64,000 nucleotides of DNA from Roseateles sp. (lineage in GTDB: Bacteria; Pseudomonadota; Gammaproteobacteria; Burkholderiales; Burkholderiaceae_C), in NCBI RefSeq assembly GCF_019237615.1, contig NZ_JAFAGT010000085.1, positions 1 to 64,000 on the forward strand, written 5' to 3'. This document shows positions 1-9,999 of this stretch, in pieces. The position numbers and the translations under genes were made by a program. Numbering within the stretch: position 1 is the first letter of the stretch; each line of letters opens with the position of its first letter. The notes beneath the pieces are model-generated. The model worked only from the letters and a program-made list of their open reading frames with translations, was not told where the DNA came from and did not search any database.

Positions 1-1178
1 GCCATTTCGTCCAGCGCGGCAAGGTGCGAATAGCCGGGAGCGCGGATCTTCAGCCGGTACGGCTTGTTCGCACCGTCGCTGACGATGTAGATGCCAAACT
101 CACCCTTCGGGTGCTCGACTGCGGCATAGGCCTGGCCTTCGGGCACGCGGAATCCTTCGGTGAAGAGCTTGAAATGGTGGATCAGCTCTTCCATCGAGGA
201 CTTCATCGACTCGCGGCTCGGCGGGGCGACCTTGTGGTTGTCCGTGATGACCGGGCCCGGGTTGGCGCGCAGCCAGGCCACGCACTGCTGGACGATGCGG
301 TTGGCCTGGCGCATTTCCTCAACGCGCACGAGGTAGCGGTCGTAGGTGTCGCCGTTCGTGCCGATGGCCACGTCGAAGTCCATCTGGCCGTAGACGTCGT
401 AGGGCTGCTTCTTGCGCAGGTCCCAGGCGATGCCCGAGCCGCGCAGCATCGCGCCGCTGAAGCCCAGGTTGAGCGCGCGCTCGGGCGACACGACGCCGAT
501 GCCGACCGTGCGCTGCTTCCAGATGCGGTTGTCCGTCAGCAGCGTCTCGTAGTCGTCGACGTTCTTCGGGAAGCGACGGCAGAAGTCCTCGATGAAGTCG
601 AGCAGCGAGCCCGAACGGTTCTCGTTGAGCTGCGCGATGGCCTTGGCATTGCGGATCTTGCTGACCTGGTATTGCGGCATGCTGTCCGGCAGGTCGCGGT
701 AGACGCCGCCCGGACGGAAGTAGGCCGCGTGCATGCGCGCGCCCGACACCGCCTCGTACATGTCGAAGATGTCCTCACGCTCGCGGAAGCAGTAGATGAG
801 GATGTTCATCGCACCGCAGTCCAACCCGTGCGCACCCAGCCAGAGCAGGTGATTCAGAATGCGGGTCAGCTCGCCGAACATCACGCGGATGTACTGGGCG
901 CGGATGGGCACTTCGAGGCCCAGCATCTTCTCGATGGCCAGGCAGTAGGCATGCTCGTTGGACATCATCGACACGTAGTCGAGGCGGTCCATGTAGGGCA
1001 GCGACTGGATGAAGGTCTTGCTTTCGGCCAGCTTCTCGGTGGCACGGTGCAGCAGGCCGATGTGGGGGTCGGCGCGCTGGATGACTTCGCCGTCAAGCTC
1101 CAGCACCAGACGCAGCACGCCGTGGGCGGCCGGGTGCTGGGGACCGAAGTTCAGCGTGTAGTTCTTGATTTCTGCCAT
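1..1178 (-). CDS. nuoD: NADH-quinone oxidoreductase subunit D (partial, C-terminus outside window)
   Basis: This is the 49-kDa-type subunit of respiratory complex I, in the peripheral arm near the quinone site. The ORF track misses it because it runs off the left edge. Reading the minus strand from the ATG at 1178 gives [20 protein letters not shown], the conserved NuoD start. The family signatures [24 protein letters not shown] and RPGGV follow. About 392 codons are present of the roughly 417 expected, so only the last part is missing. Its ATG overlaps the nuoC TAA by one base, which indicates translational coupling in nuoABCD order. The identification is secure; the stop lies outside the window. 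Confidence 0.97.
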   Translation of the reverse strand, partial: MAEIKNYTLNFGPQHPAAHGVLRLVLELDGEVIQRADPHIGLLHRATEKLAESKTFIQSLPYMDRLDYVSMMSNEHAYCLAIEKMLGLEVPIRAQYIRVMFGELTRILNHLLWLGAHGLDCGAMNILIYCFREREDIFDMYEAVSGARMHAAYFRPGGVYRDLPDSMPQYQVSKIRNAKAIAQLNENRSGSLLDFIEDFCRRFPKNVDDYETLLTDNRIWKQRTVGIGVVSPERALNLGFSGAMLRGSGIAWDLRKKQPYDVYGQMDFDVAIGTNGDTYDRYLVRVEEMRQANRIVQQCVAWLRANPGPVITDNHKVAPPSRESMKSSMEELIHHFKLFTEGFRVPEGQAYAAVEHPKGEFGIYIVSDGANKPYRLKIRAPGYSHLAALDEM

Positions 1179-1774
1179 TACAGACCGCCGTACTTGTCTT
1201 CGCGGATGATGCGGGGCGTGATCTCGCGCGGCTCGATGGTGACCGGCTGGTAGATCACGCGCTTCTGTTCGGCGTCGTAGCGCATCTCGACGTGACCCGA
1301 CACCGGGAAGTCCTTGCGCATCGGGTGGCCGATGAAACCGTAGTCCGTCAGGATGCGGCGCAGGTCATCGTGGCCGTCGAAGATGACGCCGTACATGTCG
1401 AAGGCCTCGCGCTCGAACCAGTTGGCCGAGTTCCACACCGGCGTGACCGAGGCCACGCAGGGGAAGTCGTCGTCGGTGGCGAAGACCTTGAGGCGCAGGC
1501 GCCAGTTCTTGCTGATCGACAGCAGGTGGCTCACGACGGCGTAGCGCTGGCCCTCCCAGGCGCCGTCGCCATAGCCGCTGTAGTCGACGCCGCAGAGGTC
1601 GATCAGCTGCTCCAGCTGCAGCTCGGGATGGTCGCGCAGCGTGGTCGCAACGTCGAGATAGTCGGCCGCGCGAACAGTCAGCGTCAGCTCGCCCAGGGCG
1701 GACTGCAGCGAGACGACGCGCTCGCCCAGGATGGCGCCAATCTGCTGGGCCAGGGTTTCGAGATTCAGGCTCAT
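1178..1774 (-). CDS. nuoC: NADH-quinone oxidoreductase subunit C
   Basis: This 198-residue protein is the 30-kDa subunit of complex I. It contains the family stretch [20 protein letters not shown] followed by [19 protein letters not shown], the diagnostic NuoC C-terminal block. The ORF track begins 44 codons upstream, but that extension lies inside nuoB and is low-complexity arginine/proline. The ATG at 1774 ([11 protein letters not shown]) fits the family length. It lies 10 bases after nuoB and its stop touches the nuoD start. Confidence 0.96.
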   Translation of the reverse strand: MSLNLETLAQQIGAILGERVVSLQSALGELTLTVRAADYLDVATTLRDHPELQLEQLIDLCGVDYSGYGDGAWEGQRYAVVSHLLSISKNWRLRLKVFATDDDFPCVASVTPVWNSANWFEREAFDMYGVIFDGHDDLRRILTDYGFIGHPMRKDFPVSGHVEMRYDAEQKRVIYQPVTIEPREITPRIIREDKYGGL

Positions 1775-1784
1775 ACCTTGGCGC

Positions 1785-2261
1785 TCAGCGGGCAATGGTG
1801 TTTTCGCGGCGGATCTTGGCCTGCAGCTGCAGGATGCCGTACAGCAGGGCCTCGGCCGTCGGCGGGCAGCCGGGCACGTAGACGTCCACCGGCACGATGC
1901 GGTCACAGCCGCGCACCACCGAGTAGCTGTAGTGGTAGTAGCCGCCGCCGTTGGCGCAGGAGCCCATGGAGAGCACCCAGCGCGGCTCAGCCATCTGGTC
2001 GTAGACCTTGCGCAGGGCCGGCGCCATCTTGTTGCACAACGTGCCGGCCACGATCATCAGGTCGGACTGACGCGGGCTCGGGCGGAACAGCATGCCGAAG
2101 CGGTCGATGTCGTAGCGCGCGGCACCCGCGTGCATCATCTCGACGGCACAGCAGGCCAGACCGAACGTCATTGGCCACAACGAGCCGGTCTTGGACCAGT
2201 TGATGAGCTTGTCGACCGATGTCGTGACAAAGCCCTCTTTCAGGACGCCTTCAATACCCAT
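1785..2261 (-). CDS. nuoB: NADH-quinone oxidoreductase subunit B
   Basis: This 158-residue protein carries the N2 iron-sulfur cluster of complex I, the last electron donor before quinone. The cluster ligands are visible in [29 protein letters not shown] and [15 protein letters not shown]. The start [15 protein letters not shown] is typical of beta-proteobacterial NuoB. It sits between nuoA and nuoC in the conserved operon order and has the usual family length. Confidence 0.97.
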   Translation of the reverse strand: MGIEGVLKEGFVTTSVDKLINWSKTGSLWPMTFGLACCAVEMMHAGAARYDIDRFGMLFRPSPRQSDLMIVAGTLCNKMAPALRKVYDQMAEPRWVLSMGSCANGGGYYHYSYSVVRGCDRIVPVDVYVPGCPPTAEALLYGILQLQAKIRRENTIAR

Positions 2262-2291
2262 TTGAAATTCCCAGCTTGTGTCGGCGGACGC

Positions 2292-2651
2292 TTATTCCCA
2301 ATCGAGGGCGCCTTTTTTCCACTCGTAGGCGAAGCCCACGACGAGGATGCCGAGGAAGATCATCATCGCCCAGAAGCCGGTCGCACCGATTTCCCTGAGC
2401 GCCACGGCCCAGGGGAACAGGAAGGCGATTTCCAGGTCGAAAAGAATGAACAGGATGGCGACGAGGTAGTAGCGCACGTCGAATTTCATGCGCGCGTCTT
2501 CAAAGGCCTCGAAGCCACACTCGTAGGGGGAGTTCTTGGCCTGATCCGGCCGATTGGGACCCAACAGCGCGCCGAGCACCTGGGGCGCGATCCCGACCAC
2601 TGCGCCAACCAGGATGAAGAGGATGACGGGCAGGTATTGTTCGAGATTCAT
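2292..2651 (-). CDS. nuoA: NADH-quinone oxidoreductase subunit A
   Basis: This 119-residue membrane subunit of complex I has three predicted transmembrane segments, at about residues 8-28, 63-83 and 88-108. It carries the NuoA signature [24 protein letters not shown], split here around the conserved cysteine, followed by [13 protein letters not shown]. It is the first gene of the nuo operon in this orientation. The 175 bases between it and the tRNA gene presumably hold the nuo promoter, but I could not pick a clear -35/-10 pair. Confidence 0.97.
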   Translation of the reverse strand: MNLEQYLPVILFILVGAVVGIAPQVLGALLGPNRPDQAKNSPYECGFEAFEDARMKFDVRYYLVAILFILFDLEIAFLFPWAVALREIGATGFWAMMIFLGILVVGFAYEWKKGALDWE

Positions 2652-2826
2652 CTGCGCTTTCTCGTGTCACAAAAGCAAACAGGCGCGCCACCAGCGAATC
2701 GAATGATGTCGCTCGCGGATCGCGCCCGCCTGGAACCTTGCATCCACCTCCCGGCTCGAACCGGGCGATCTCCGCGACAGGCCGCTTTGGCTGACTCCCA
2801 CAACAGCGGAAGCCTTGCCGATTGTT

Positions 2827-2911
2827 TGGTGCCGTCGGCGAGACTCGAACTCGCACAGCTTTCGCCACTACCCCCTCAAGATAGCGTGTCTACCAATTTC
2901 ACCACGACGGC
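2827..2911 (-). tRNA. tRNA-Leu (anticodon GAG)
   Basis: On the minus strand an 85-nt cloverleaf can be folded. The acceptor stem is GCCGTCG/CGACGGC, with discriminator A and an encoded CCA. The D-arm is GGTGAAATTGGTAGAC and the anticodon stem is CTATC/GGTAG around the loop TTGAGGG, giving anticodon GAG. A long variable arm follows, as expected for leucine, then the T-arm with GTTCGAGTC. It lies between secG and nuoA, a common placement in this group. Confidence 0.96.
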
Positions 2912-3023
2912 AGGTACTCAATTTGCCTGGCAACAAAGGAGGGTTTGCATTGCCAGACAGCCTCGCATTCTATACCGGAAAAGCCTGGCCTCCGGCGAAG
3001 ACGCGAGGGTTAGTTCGCCTTCT

Positions 3024-3392
3024 TCAGTGCGACGCCGGGGATGCCGGCGCTGCGGGGGCGACGACGGCACCGGGGATGGCAGCGGCTCCCGAGGCGGCCG
3101 GCGCCACGATGGCAGCGCGGTCCAGCACGTTGTCGACGGCCGGCGCGGAGGTGCGGCCGTTGGACAGGAAGGCCAGGCCCAGGGTGCAACCGAAGAACAG
3201 CGTCGCGGCGACGGCCGTGCTGCGCGACAGGAAGTTGGCACTGCCGGTGGCACCGAACAGGCTTCCCGACGCACCACTGCCGAAGGAGGCGCCCATGTCG
3301 GCGCCCTTGCCGTGCTGCACCAGCACCAGACCGATGATCACCAGAGCCGACAGCAACTGAACGATCAACACCAGATTCGCAAAGACCTGCAT
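3024..3392 (-). CDS. secG: Preprotein translocase subunit SecG
   Basis: This 122-residue inner-membrane protein stimulates SecYEG-dependent export. It has two hydrophobic helices, at about residues 4-24 and 55-75, with the SecG loop VQHGKGADMGASFGSGASGS between them and the FGATGSANFLSRSTA block after. The track starts at a GTG at 3401, but GGAG lies exactly 8 bases before the ATG at 3392 and overlaps that GTG, so the ATG (MQVFANLV) is chosen. The alanine/proline-rich C-terminal tail is usual in Burkholderiales. It follows tpiA and precedes the tRNA and nuo genes. Confidence 0.94.
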   Translation of the reverse strand: MQVFANLVLIVQLLSALVIIGLVLVQHGKGADMGASFGSGASGSLFGATGSANFLSRSTAVAATLFFGCTLGLAFLSNGRTSAPAVDNVLDRAAIVAPAASGAAAIPGAVVAPAAPASPASH

Positions 3393-3453
3393 TCCAAACA
3401 CTCCATCAAAACTCTTGTGGCGCCCTGCCCTCTTGGCCAGGCGCCGGGAAAAC

Positions 3454-4197
3454 TCAGTGGGCCGCAGCCAGGCAGATGGCCGCGAAGTCGGCCACCTTCA
3501 GGGATGCGCCCCCGATCAGACCGCCATCGATGTCGGGCTGGCCGAACAGCTGGGCGGCGTTGTCGGCCTTGACGCTGCCGCCGTACAGGATGCGCATTGC
3601 CGACGCGCGGTCCGTCGCAGCCTGCATCTGGGCGCGCAGCACCGCATGCACGGCCTGCGCTTCGGCGGGCGTGGCGGTCAGGCCGGTGCCGATGGCCCAG
3701 ACAGGCTCATAGGCCACGACCATCTCGCCGCAGCAATGCCCCAGCGTGTGGATGACCGCCGCGAGCTGGCGCTTGACGACAGCTTCGGTCTGGCCGGCCT
3801 CGCGCTCGGCACGCGTCTCGCCCACGCAGACGATGGGCGTCACGCCATGCGCCAGCGCGGCCTTGGCCTTGTCGGCGACGAGCTGGTCGCTCTCCGCGTG
3901 ATAGGCCCGCCGCTCCGAGTGACCAACGATGGCATAGCGGCAACCGACGTCGGCCAGCATCGCGCTGGACACCTCGCCGGTGTAGGCCCCCTGCTCGTGA
4001 GCCGAGCAGTCCTGCGCACCGTACGCGATGGCCGTACCGGTCAACGCGAGGGCCGTCTCGGCGATATAGGGGAAGGGCACGCAGACGGCGACGTCGGCGT
4101 TCCAGGGGCCGGCCTCCTTCAGGCCGGCAAGCAGCTGGGCATTGGCAGCCCGGCTGCCATGCATCTTCCAGTTGCCCGCGACGAGCTTTCTTCTCAT
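3454..4197 (-). CDS. tpiA: Triose-phosphate isomerase
   Basis: This cytoplasmic glycolytic enzyme interconverts dihydroxyacetone phosphate and glyceraldehyde 3-phosphate. The 247-residue protein has the substrate-binding lysine in VAGNWKMHG, the catalytic histidine in [10 protein letters not shown] and the catalytic glutamate in [12 protein letters not shown]. The phosphate-gripping [11 protein letters not shown] and GGLIGGASL motifs follow. The length is normal for the family. It lies just upstream of secG and 13 bases downstream of a quinone oxidoreductase gene, all in one direction, so the three may be co-transcribed. Confidence 0.98.
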   Translation of the reverse strand: MRRKLVAGNWKMHGSRAANAQLLAGLKEAGPWNADVAVCVPFPYIAETALALTGTAIAYGAQDCSAHEQGAYTGEVSSAMLADVGCRYAIVGHSERRAYHAESDQLVADKAKAALAHGVTPIVCVGETRAEREAGQTEAVVKRQLAAVIHTLGHCCGEMVVAYEPVWAIGTGLTATPAEAQAVHAVLRAQMQAATDRASAMRILYGGSVKADNAAQLFGQPDIDGGLIGGASLKVADFAAICLAAAH

Positions 4198-4210
4198 CTC
4201 TTGCTCTCCC

Positions 4211-5197
4211 TCACCAGGTCAGCACGATCTTGCCGATGTGCTGGTTGGACTCCATCCGCGCGTGCGCCTCGGCCGCCTGCGCGGCGGGCAGCTCACGGTC
4301 GATGACCGGCCGAATACGGCCCGCCTCGATCAGCGGCCAGACCCGGTCGCGCAGCGAACGCGCCAGGCCGGCCTTGAAGGCCGCCGAGCGCGGGCGCAGC
4401 GTCGAGCCGGTGATGGTCAGGCGCTTGCGCAGAACGAGGCCGGCATCGATCTCCGACTTCACGCCACCCTGCACCGCGATCAGCGCCAGACGACCGTCGT
4501 CGGCCAGCGCCTGCACGCCACGGCCGATGTAGTCGCCGGCCACCATGTCCAGGATCACGTCGACACCGCGACCACCCGTGGCGGCCTTGGCCTCGGCGAC
4601 GAAGTCCTGCTCGCGGTAATTGATCGCGATGTCGGCGCCCAGTGCCTTGCAGGCCTCGGCCTTGTCGGCGCTGCCGACCGTCACCAGCACGCGGGCGCCC
4701 AGCGCCTTGGCGATTTGGATGGCCGTCACGCCGATACCGCTGGAGCCACCATGGATCAGCAGCGTCTCACCAGCCTGCAGACCGGCACGGTCAAACACGT
4801 TGGCCCAAACGGTGAAGCAGGTCTCCGGCAGCGTGGCCGCCTGCGCCAGCGTCCAGCCCTGGGGCAGCGGCAGGCATTGGCCCACCGGAGCCGTGCACAG
4901 CTCGGCATAGCCGCCGCCGTTGACCAGCGCACAGACCTTGTCGCCGACCTTGAAGCCAAGCGCAGCCAGGGCCTGCTCGTCGCCGGCGACGATCTCGCCC
5001 GCAACCTCCAGACCCGGCAACTCGCTCGCCCCGGGCGGCGGAGGGTAGGCGCCCTTGCGCTGCAGCACGTCCGGACGGTTGACGCCCGAAGCTGCAACAC
5101 GGATCAGGCACTCACCCGGGCCCGCGACCGGATCCGGCCGCTCGGCCAATTCCAGCACCTCGGGCCCGCCGGGGCGGGTGATCGCGATGGCTTTCAT
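4211..5197 (-). CDS. NAD(P)H:quinone oxidoreductase, PIG3 family
   Basis: This is a 328-residue member of the medium-chain dehydrogenase superfamily, quinone oxidoreductase (PIG3/TP53I3-like) branch. It likely reduces quinones with NADPH in the cytosol. It opens with [17 protein letters not shown], has the [11 protein letters not shown] block and a Rossmann nucleotide site [23 protein letters not shown] (quoted in part), and lacks zinc-ligand cysteines. The track's 22-residue arginine-rich extension overlaps the pnp end and is rejected in favour of the ATG at 5197. The physiological substrate is unknown. Confidence 0.9.
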   Translation of the reverse strand: MKAIAITRPGGPEVLELAERPDPVAGPGECLIRVAASGVNRPDVLQRKGAYPPPPGASELPGLEVAGEIVAGDEQALAALGFKVGDKVCALVNGGGYAELCTAPVGQCLPLPQGWTLAQAATLPETCFTVWANVFDRAGLQAGETLLIHGGSSGIGVTAIQIAKALGARVLVTVGSADKAEACKALGADIAINYREQDFVAEAKAATGGRGVDVILDMVAGDYIGRGVQALADDGRLALIAVQGGVKSEIDAGLVLRKRLTITGSTLRPRSAAFKAGLARSLRDRVWPLIEAGRIRPVIDRELPAAQAAEAHARMESNQHIGKIVLTW

Positions 5198-5207
5198 CGC
5201 CGGTCTG

Positions 5208-7361
5208 TTACTCCGCGGCGGCCGGCGCTTCTTCAGCGCCCGACGCAGCTTCACGGGGCTCACGCTCCGGACGGTCGATCAGCGCCTTCATGGACAGCTT
5301 GATGCGGCCCTTCTCGTCGGTCTCCAGCACCTTGACCTTGACGACCTGGCCTTCCTGCAGGAAGTCGGTCACCTTCTCGACGCGCTGGTGGGCGATCTGG
5401 CTGATGTGCAGCAGGCCGTCCTTGCCGGGCAGCAGGTTCACGAGGGCGCCGAAGTCCAGGATCTTGACGATCGGGCCTTCGTAGATCTTGCCCACTTCGA
5501 CTTCAGCGGTGATCTCGGCAATGCGCTTCTTGGCCATCTCGGCCTTCTCGGCATCCGTCGAGGCGATGGTGATGGTGCCGTCCTCGGCGATGTCGATGGT
5601 CGTGCCGGTCTCTTCGGTCAGCGCCCGGATGGTGGCGCCGCCCTTGCCGATCACGTCACGGATCTTCTCCGGGTTGATCTTCATCGTGTACAGGCGCGGG
5701 GCGAACTGCGACACCTCGGTGTTGGCGCCGCTCATGGCCTCGACCATCTTGCCCAGGATGTGCAGGCGTGCCTCCTTGGCCTGAGCCAGTGCGACCTGCA
5801 TGATCTCCTTGGTGATGCCCTGGATCTTGATGTCCATCTGCAGGGCCGTGATGCCGGTCGTCGTGCCAGCCACCTTGAAGTCCATGTCGCCGAGGTGGTC
5901 CTCGTCACCCAGGATGTCGGTCAGCACGGCGAAGCGATTGGCGTCCTTGATCAGGCCCATGGCGATGCCGGCCACGTGGGCCTTCATCGGCACGCCGGCG
6001 TCCATCAAAGCCAGGCAGCCGCCGCAGACGGAAGCCATGGACGAGGAGCCATTGGACTCGGTGATCTCGGAGACAACGCGCAGCGAGTACGGGAAGTCTT
6101 CCTTGCTCGGCAGTGCGGCGATCAGCGCGCGCTTGGCCAGGCGGCCGTGGCCGATTTCGCGGCGCTTCGGCGAGCCCACGCGGCCCGTCTCGCCAGTGGC
6201 GAACGGGGGCATGTTGTAGTGCATCATGAAGCGGTCTTCGAACTCGCCATCCAGCGCGTCGATGCGCTGCGCATCACGGTCCGTCCCCAGCGTGGCGACG
6301 ACCAGGGCCTGCGTCTCGCCGCGCGTGAACAGCGCCGAGCCGTGGGTGCGCGGCAGGATGCCGTTGCTGATCTCGATGGGGCGCACGGTGCGGGTGTCGC
6401 GACCGTCGATGCGGGGCTCGCCGGCCAGGATCTGGCTGCGGACGATGCGGGCTTCGATCTCGAACAGCAGGCCTTCGACCTCGACCTTGTCGAACGACAC
6501 GCCTTCGGCCGACAGCGCGGCGAACACGTTGGCCGATGCCGCACGGCAGGCTTGCGTGCGGGCCTGCTTGGAACGGATCTGGTAGGCCTCGCGCAGCGGG
6601 CCTTCCGCCAGGGCGTTGACCTTGGCGATGAAGGCTTCATCCTTGGCGGGAGCAACCCAGTTCCAGGTCGGCTTTCCGGCTTCCTTGACCAGCTCGTTGA
6701 TCGCAGCGATGGCCACATTGCCCTGCTCGTGGCCGAAGACCACGGCGCCCAGCATGACTTCCTCCGACAGGCCCGAGGCCTCGGACTCGACCATCAGCAC
6801 GGCGGCTTGCGTGCCGGCGACGACCAGGTCCATCTGGCTGTTGGCCAGCTCGGACTTGCTGGGGTTCAGCGTGTACTCGCCGTTGACGTAGCCCACGCGG
6901 GCAGCGCCGATGGGGCCGTTGAACGGGATGCCGGACACGGCCAGCGCGGCGGACGTGCCGATCATGGCGGCGATGTCGGCCTGCACTTCGGGGTTCAGGC
7001 TCACCACATGGATGACGACCTGCACTTCGTTGAAGAAGCCTTCGGGGAACAGCGGACGGATCGGACGGTCGATCAGGCGGCTGGTCAGCGTCTCGTGCTC
7101 GCTGGGGCGGCCCTCGCGCTTGAAGAAGCTGCCGGGGATCTTGCCGGCGGCATAGGTCTTCTCGAGGTAGTCGACGGTCAGCGGGAAGAAATCCTGGCCG
7201 GCCTTGGCCTCGGTCTTGGCGACCACGGTGGCCAGCACGACGGTGCCTTCGATGTTGACGAGGACGGCGCCGGTGGACTGGCGGGCGATCTCACCCGTTT
7301 CCAGCACGACTTGGTGGCGCCCCCATTGGAAGGACTTGGTGACCTTATTGAACATGGACAT
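5208..7361 (-). CDS. pnp: Polyribonucleotide nucleotidyltransferase (PNPase)
   Basis: This phosphorolytic 3'-5' exoribonuclease is the degradosome-type RNA-turnover enzyme. The protein is 717 residues, with two RNase PH domains (first about 15-230, second about 310-540). FERRFMMHYN-like and [14 protein letters not shown] motifs are present, then a KH domain with [17 protein letters not shown] and an S1 domain ending the protein. Three in-frame ATGs occur at the start; AGGAG lies 6 bases before the second (7361, [14 protein letters not shown]), which is chosen. It follows rpsO with a terminator-like hairpin between them. Confidence 0.97.
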   Translation of the reverse strand: MSMFNKVTKSFQWGRHQVVLETGEIARQSTGAVLVNIEGTVVLATVVAKTEAKAGQDFFPLTVDYLEKTYAAGKIPGSFFKREGRPSEHETLTSRLIDRPIRPLFPEGFFNEVQVVIHVVSLNPEVQADIAAMIGTSAALAVSGIPFNGPIGAARVGYVNGEYTLNPSKSELANSQMDLVVAGTQAAVLMVESEASGLSEEVMLGAVVFGHEQGNVAIAAINELVKEAGKPTWNWVAPAKDEAFIAKVNALAEGPLREAYQIRSKQARTQACRAASANVFAALSAEGVSFDKVEVEGLLFEIEARIVRSQILAGEPRIDGRDTRTVRPIEISNGILPRTHGSALFTRGETQALVVATLGTDRDAQRIDALDGEFEDRFMMHYNMPPFATGETGRVGSPKRREIGHGRLAKRALIAALPSKEDFPYSLRVVSEITESNGSSSMASVCGGCLALMDAGVPMKAHVAGIAMGLIKDANRFAVLTDILGDEDHLGDMDFKVAGTTTGITALQMDIKIQGITKEIMQVALAQAKEARLHILGKMVEAMSGANTEVSQFAPRLYTMKINPEKIRDVIGKGGATIRALTEETGTTIDIAEDGTITIASTDAEKAEMAKKRIAEITAEVEVGKIYEGPIVKILDFGALVNLLPGKDGLLHISQIAHQRVEKVTDFLQEGQVVKVKVLETDEKGRIKLSMKALIDRPEREPREAASGAEEAPAAAE

Positions 7362-7519
7362 GCTCATCTCCTGGTTGTGGTGGACGCAGTCAATCGCGTC
7401 CGGTGAAACCGGGAACGAGGCTGGGTTTGGTCCAGATGCCATTCCAGGGCGGCTCGGGTTGGAGCCGTCTTGGAATGATCCGCGACCACGTCAGCTTGGT
7501 TCCTGGCTAGAAAGACAAA

Positions 7520-7554
7520 GAGCCTGTACTGGGCTTGATGGACCAGACAGGCTC
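7520..7554 (-). terminator. rpsO-pnp intergenic hairpin (terminator/attenuator)
   Basis: Arms GAGCCTGT(A)CTGG and CCAGACAGGCTC pair with one bulged base. On the minus strand the stem is followed by a T-rich TTTGTCTTT. It lies directly downstream of rpsO and upstream of pnp, where E. coli has the rpsO terminator and the RNase III processing site controlling pnp. A partial terminator role is likely; RNase III processing is inference. Confidence 0.75.
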
Positions 7555-7572
7555 CTTGGCGGATTCGCTAGC

Positions 7573-7842
7573 TTACTTGCGCAGGCCCAGCTTCTGGATC
7601 AGCGCGACGTAACGGGCGGAGTCCACGCGCTTCAGGTAGGCCAGCAGGCTCTTGCGCGTGTTGACCATCTTCAGCAGGCCGCGGCGGCCATGGTGGTCCT
7701 TGGCGTGCAGCTTGAAGTGGGGGGTCAGCTCGTTGATGCGGGCGGTCAGCAGGGCAACTTGGACTTCCGGGCTACCGGTGTCGTTGGCGCTGCGGGCATT
7801 GGCCTTGACGATTTCGGCCTTGTTCAGATCGGCGACGGACAT
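7573..7842 (-). CDS. rpsO: 30S ribosomal protein S15
   Basis: This is an 89-residue primary 16S rRNA-binding protein of the small-subunit platform. It shows the S15 signature [21 protein letters not shown], then [22 protein letters not shown]. The start is the ATG at 7842 ([13 protein letters not shown]), which gives exactly the family length; the track's 16-residue extension is discarded. It forms the classical rpsO-pnp pair. Confidence 0.97.
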   Translation of the reverse strand: MSVADLNKAEIVKANARSANDTGSPEVQVALLTARINELTPHFKLHAKDHHGRRGLLKMVNTRKSLLAYLKRVDSARYVALIQKLGLRK

Positions 7843-8224
7843 TTTGTTTTCCAAAAAGGTTTCGGAAGTCCGGCCGGGCGAGACGCACACGAGGCGCTGC
7901 CGCAGACGGTTTCCGGGGTTGACTTGCGGACACGGGGGAAACCGCCCCGAGCCGTGCTATGCATTCCGCACGCCTTGCGGCGCACAAAACCTGCGGATTC
8001 TAGCCCAAAGCCGGGAACGGGCCAAACCGCGGCAGGCCAGGCGGGCGCACATAAGGCCAGCCACTCGAGCTTTCAAGAGCCCAAACCGCCCTGCCCTGCA
8101 AATGCGTGACTTCTCTTGCCGCGGCGGAAAAGCGCTCTTGAAGCGCATTCCGGCCACCCTATCTCTCGGTCATCGGGTGCTGCTCCCGACTGGTTCAGCA
8201 GCGCAAACCTACGGAGTTGTCCCC
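7843..8224. other. Intergenic region between divergent rpsO and the small Hsp gene
   Basis: This is a 382-base stretch without a credible gene. The rpsO-proximal half should hold the rpsO promoter, which I could not place. The hsp-proximal end holds the sigma-32-like promoter listed separately. The track ORFs crossing it are short, arginine-rich and not family-like. Confidence 0.6.
8137..8164 (+). promoter_or_regulatory. Sigma-32-type heat-shock promoter upstream of the small Hsp gene
   Basis: CTTGAA and CCCTATCT are separated by 14 bases, close to the RpoH consensus CTTGAA-N11-15-CCCCATnT. The element ends about 60 bases before the hsp20 ATG. The match is seen directly; its use by sigma-32 is inferred from the gene's product. 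Confidence 0.7.
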
Positions 8225-8614
8225 ATGTTCTATCTGACCCATCCCCGCCAAGTCACCCGTGTCCTGCGTCAGTTCGACGCCGACGTCGCCCGCACCCCGG
8301 CCCTGGACGTCAGCGAAGACGACAAGGCCTACAGCGTCACCGTTGACATGCCCGGCGTGGCCAAGGAAGCCGTCAAGGTCCGCGTGGAAGGCCGCCGCGT
8401 GCACATCGAGACCGCCGCCGCCGAAGCCGCCGCGCCGAGCGATGGCTCCCGCATGCTCTACCGCGAGCGCCGCGCCGCCAGCTACGCCCGCAGCTTCTCG
8501 CTGCCGGTCGAGATCGACCAGGCCCAATCGCAGGCCCGCTTCGACAACGGCGTGCTGACGCTGACCCTGGTCAAGCGTGTCGCCGAAAACGGCGGCCAGC
8601 TGACGGTCAACTAA
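8225..8614 (+). CDS. Small heat-shock protein (Hsp20/alpha-crystallin family)
   Basis: This is a 129-residue ATP-independent holdase. The alpha-crystallin domain spans about residues 18-125. [21 protein letters not shown] lies early in it and the terminal strand is [14 protein letters not shown]. The N-terminal arm is short and the IXI-type C-terminal tail is not obvious. The start is the ATG at 8225 ([12 protein letters not shown]); the upstream track extension is untranslated leader. A heat-shock promoter precedes it. Its TAA overlaps the oppositely oriented tsaD stop in the four bases CTAA. Confidence 0.92.
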   Translation: MFYLTHPRQVTRVLRQFDADVARTPALDVSEDDKAYSVTVDMPGVAKEAVKVRVEGRRVHIETAAAEAAAPSDGSRMLYRERRAASYARSFSLPVEIDQAQSQARFDNGVLTLTLVKRVAENGGQLTVN

Positions 8615-9654
8615 GCCGCGCTCAGATCCCAGCGCGGGCGGACCTCGAAGCCGCCGTCCCGCCTGGGTCGGGCCATGCCGCGCTGCACGCGCAGCGCGGC
8701 GGCCATCGCGATCATGGCGCCGTTGTCGGTGCACAGCGACAGTTCGGGATAGTGCACGCGCACGCCTCGCTTGGCGCAGACCGCGTTCAGCTGCTCGCGC
8801 AGCTTGACGTTCGCACCCACGCCACCGGCCACGACGAGACGCTTCAGGCCGGTCTCCTTCAGCGCCAGCAGCGACTTCTTCACGAGCACCTCGACGATGG
8901 CGGCCTGCGTCGACGCGGCCAGGTCGGCCTTGGTCTGCTCGCAGGGCGATTCGCCAATCCTCTTCACCTGCGTCAACACGGCCGTCTTGAGGCCGGCAAA
9001 GCTGAAGTCCGGCCTGCCGCTGTGCAGCAGCGGGCGCGGCAACTCGAATGCTGCCGGATTGCCGAACTCGGCCATGCGCGCCAGGTGCGGGCCACCAGGG
9101 TACGGCAGACCCAGCAGCTTGGCGCTCTTGTCGAAGGCCTCGCCGGCCGCGTCGTCTATGGTCTCGCCGAGGATCTCGTAGCTGCCCACGTCGTCCACGC
9201 GCATCAGCTGCGTGTGGCCGCCACTGACCAGCAGCGCGACGAAGGGGAACTCCGGAGGGTCAGCCGACAGAAAGGGCGACAGCAGATGCCCCTCAAGGTG
9301 ATGGATGGGCAGCGCCGGCACATCCAGCGCCGCGGCCAGCGACACCGCCACACCGGCACCCACCAGCAGCGCACCCGCAAGGCCCGGACCCTGCGTATAG
9401 GCCACCAGGTCCACGTCCTGCAGCGCCACGCCGGCCTGCGACAGCACCTCGCGCGTCAGCGGCAAAACACGGCGCACATGGTCGCGCGAGGCCAGCTCGG
9501 GCACCACGCCGCCATAGGCCTGGTGCATCGAGATCTGGCTGTGCAGCGCCTGCGCCACCAGCCGTGGCGGCTTGTCGCCGTCGACCTCGACGAGCGCCAC
9601 CCCGGTCTCGTCACAGGACGATTCGAAGCCGAGGACGCGCTGGACCGAACTCAC
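8611..9654 (-). CDS. tsaD: tRNA N6-adenosine threonylcarbamoyltransferase TsaD
   Basis: This protein transfers threonylcarbamoyl to A37 of ANN-decoding tRNAs, working with TsaB and TsaE. The 347-residue product begins with a GTG and has [15 protein letters not shown], the metal-binding [11 protein letters not shown] and the ATP-site [24 protein letters not shown] follows and a late CTDNGAMIA supplies the last metal ligand. Its start overlaps the fdx stop by four bases, which suggests coupling to the isc operon. Confidence 0.97.
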   Translation of the reverse strand: MSSVQRVLGFESSCDETGVALVEVDGDKPPRLVAQALHSQISMHQAYGGVVPELASRDHVRRVLPLTREVLSQAGVALQDVDLVAYTQGPGLAGALLVGAGVAVSLAAALDVPALPIHHLEGHLLSPFLSADPPEFPFVALLVSGGHTQLMRVDDVGSYEILGETIDDAAGEAFDKSAKLLGLPYPGGPHLARMAEFGNPAAFELPRPLLHSGRPDFSFAGLKTAVLTQVKRIGESPCEQTKADLAASTQAAIVEVLVKKSLLALKETGLKRLVVAGGVGANVKLREQLNAVCAKRGVRVHYPELSLCTDNGAMIAMAAALRVQRGMARPRRDGGFEVRPRWDLSAA

Positions 9655-9989
9655 TTGCCTTCCTTGGCGTGGTTGATCGAGTACTTGGGGATCTCGACCG
9701 TGATGTCCTGCTGGCGCAGCAGCGCCTGGCAGGACAGCCGCGAGTCGGGCTCAAGCCCCCAGGCGCGGTCCAGCATGTCTTCCTCGTCCTCTTCCATCTC
9801 GCTCAGCGAGCGGCCACCCTCGCGCACGATGACGTGGCAGGTGGTGCAGGCGCAGACCTGGTCGCAGGCATGCTCGATGTGGATGTCGTTGTCCAGCAGG
9901 GCTTCGCAGATCGACGTGCCCGGGGCGGCCGTGATGCTGGCGCCCTGCGGGCAGTACTCGGCGTGCGGGAGGATCTTGATGACGGGCAT
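9651..9989 (-). CDS. fdx: ISC-system [2Fe-2S] ferredoxin
   Basis: This is a 112-residue adrenodoxin-type ferredoxin that supplies electrons for iron-sulfur cluster assembly. The four ligand cysteines lie in [13 protein letters not shown] and further on in [26 protein letters not shown] is the characteristic isc-ferredoxin start. It is the last isc gene here, 10 bases after hscA. No iscX follows; tsaD takes that place. The upstream track extension MSASSEIHT is rejected because it overlaps hscA. Confidence 0.95.
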   Translation of the reverse strand: MPVIKILPHAEYCPQGASITAAPGTSICEALLDNDIHIEHACDQVCACTTCHVIVREGGRSLSEMEEDEEDMLDRAWGLEPDSRLSCQALLRQQDITVEIPKYSINHAKEGK

Positions 9990-9999
9990 GGTGTGAATC

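Noticed and set aside
24-1253. 409-residue plus-strand ORF at the window start
   Set aside because: The minus strand here reads nuoD with conserved motifs; the plus ORF is its shadow.
5055-7406. 783-residue plus-strand ORF
   Set aside because: It is antisense to the unmistakable pnp gene; long open antisense frames are normal at this GC content and the product has no family features.
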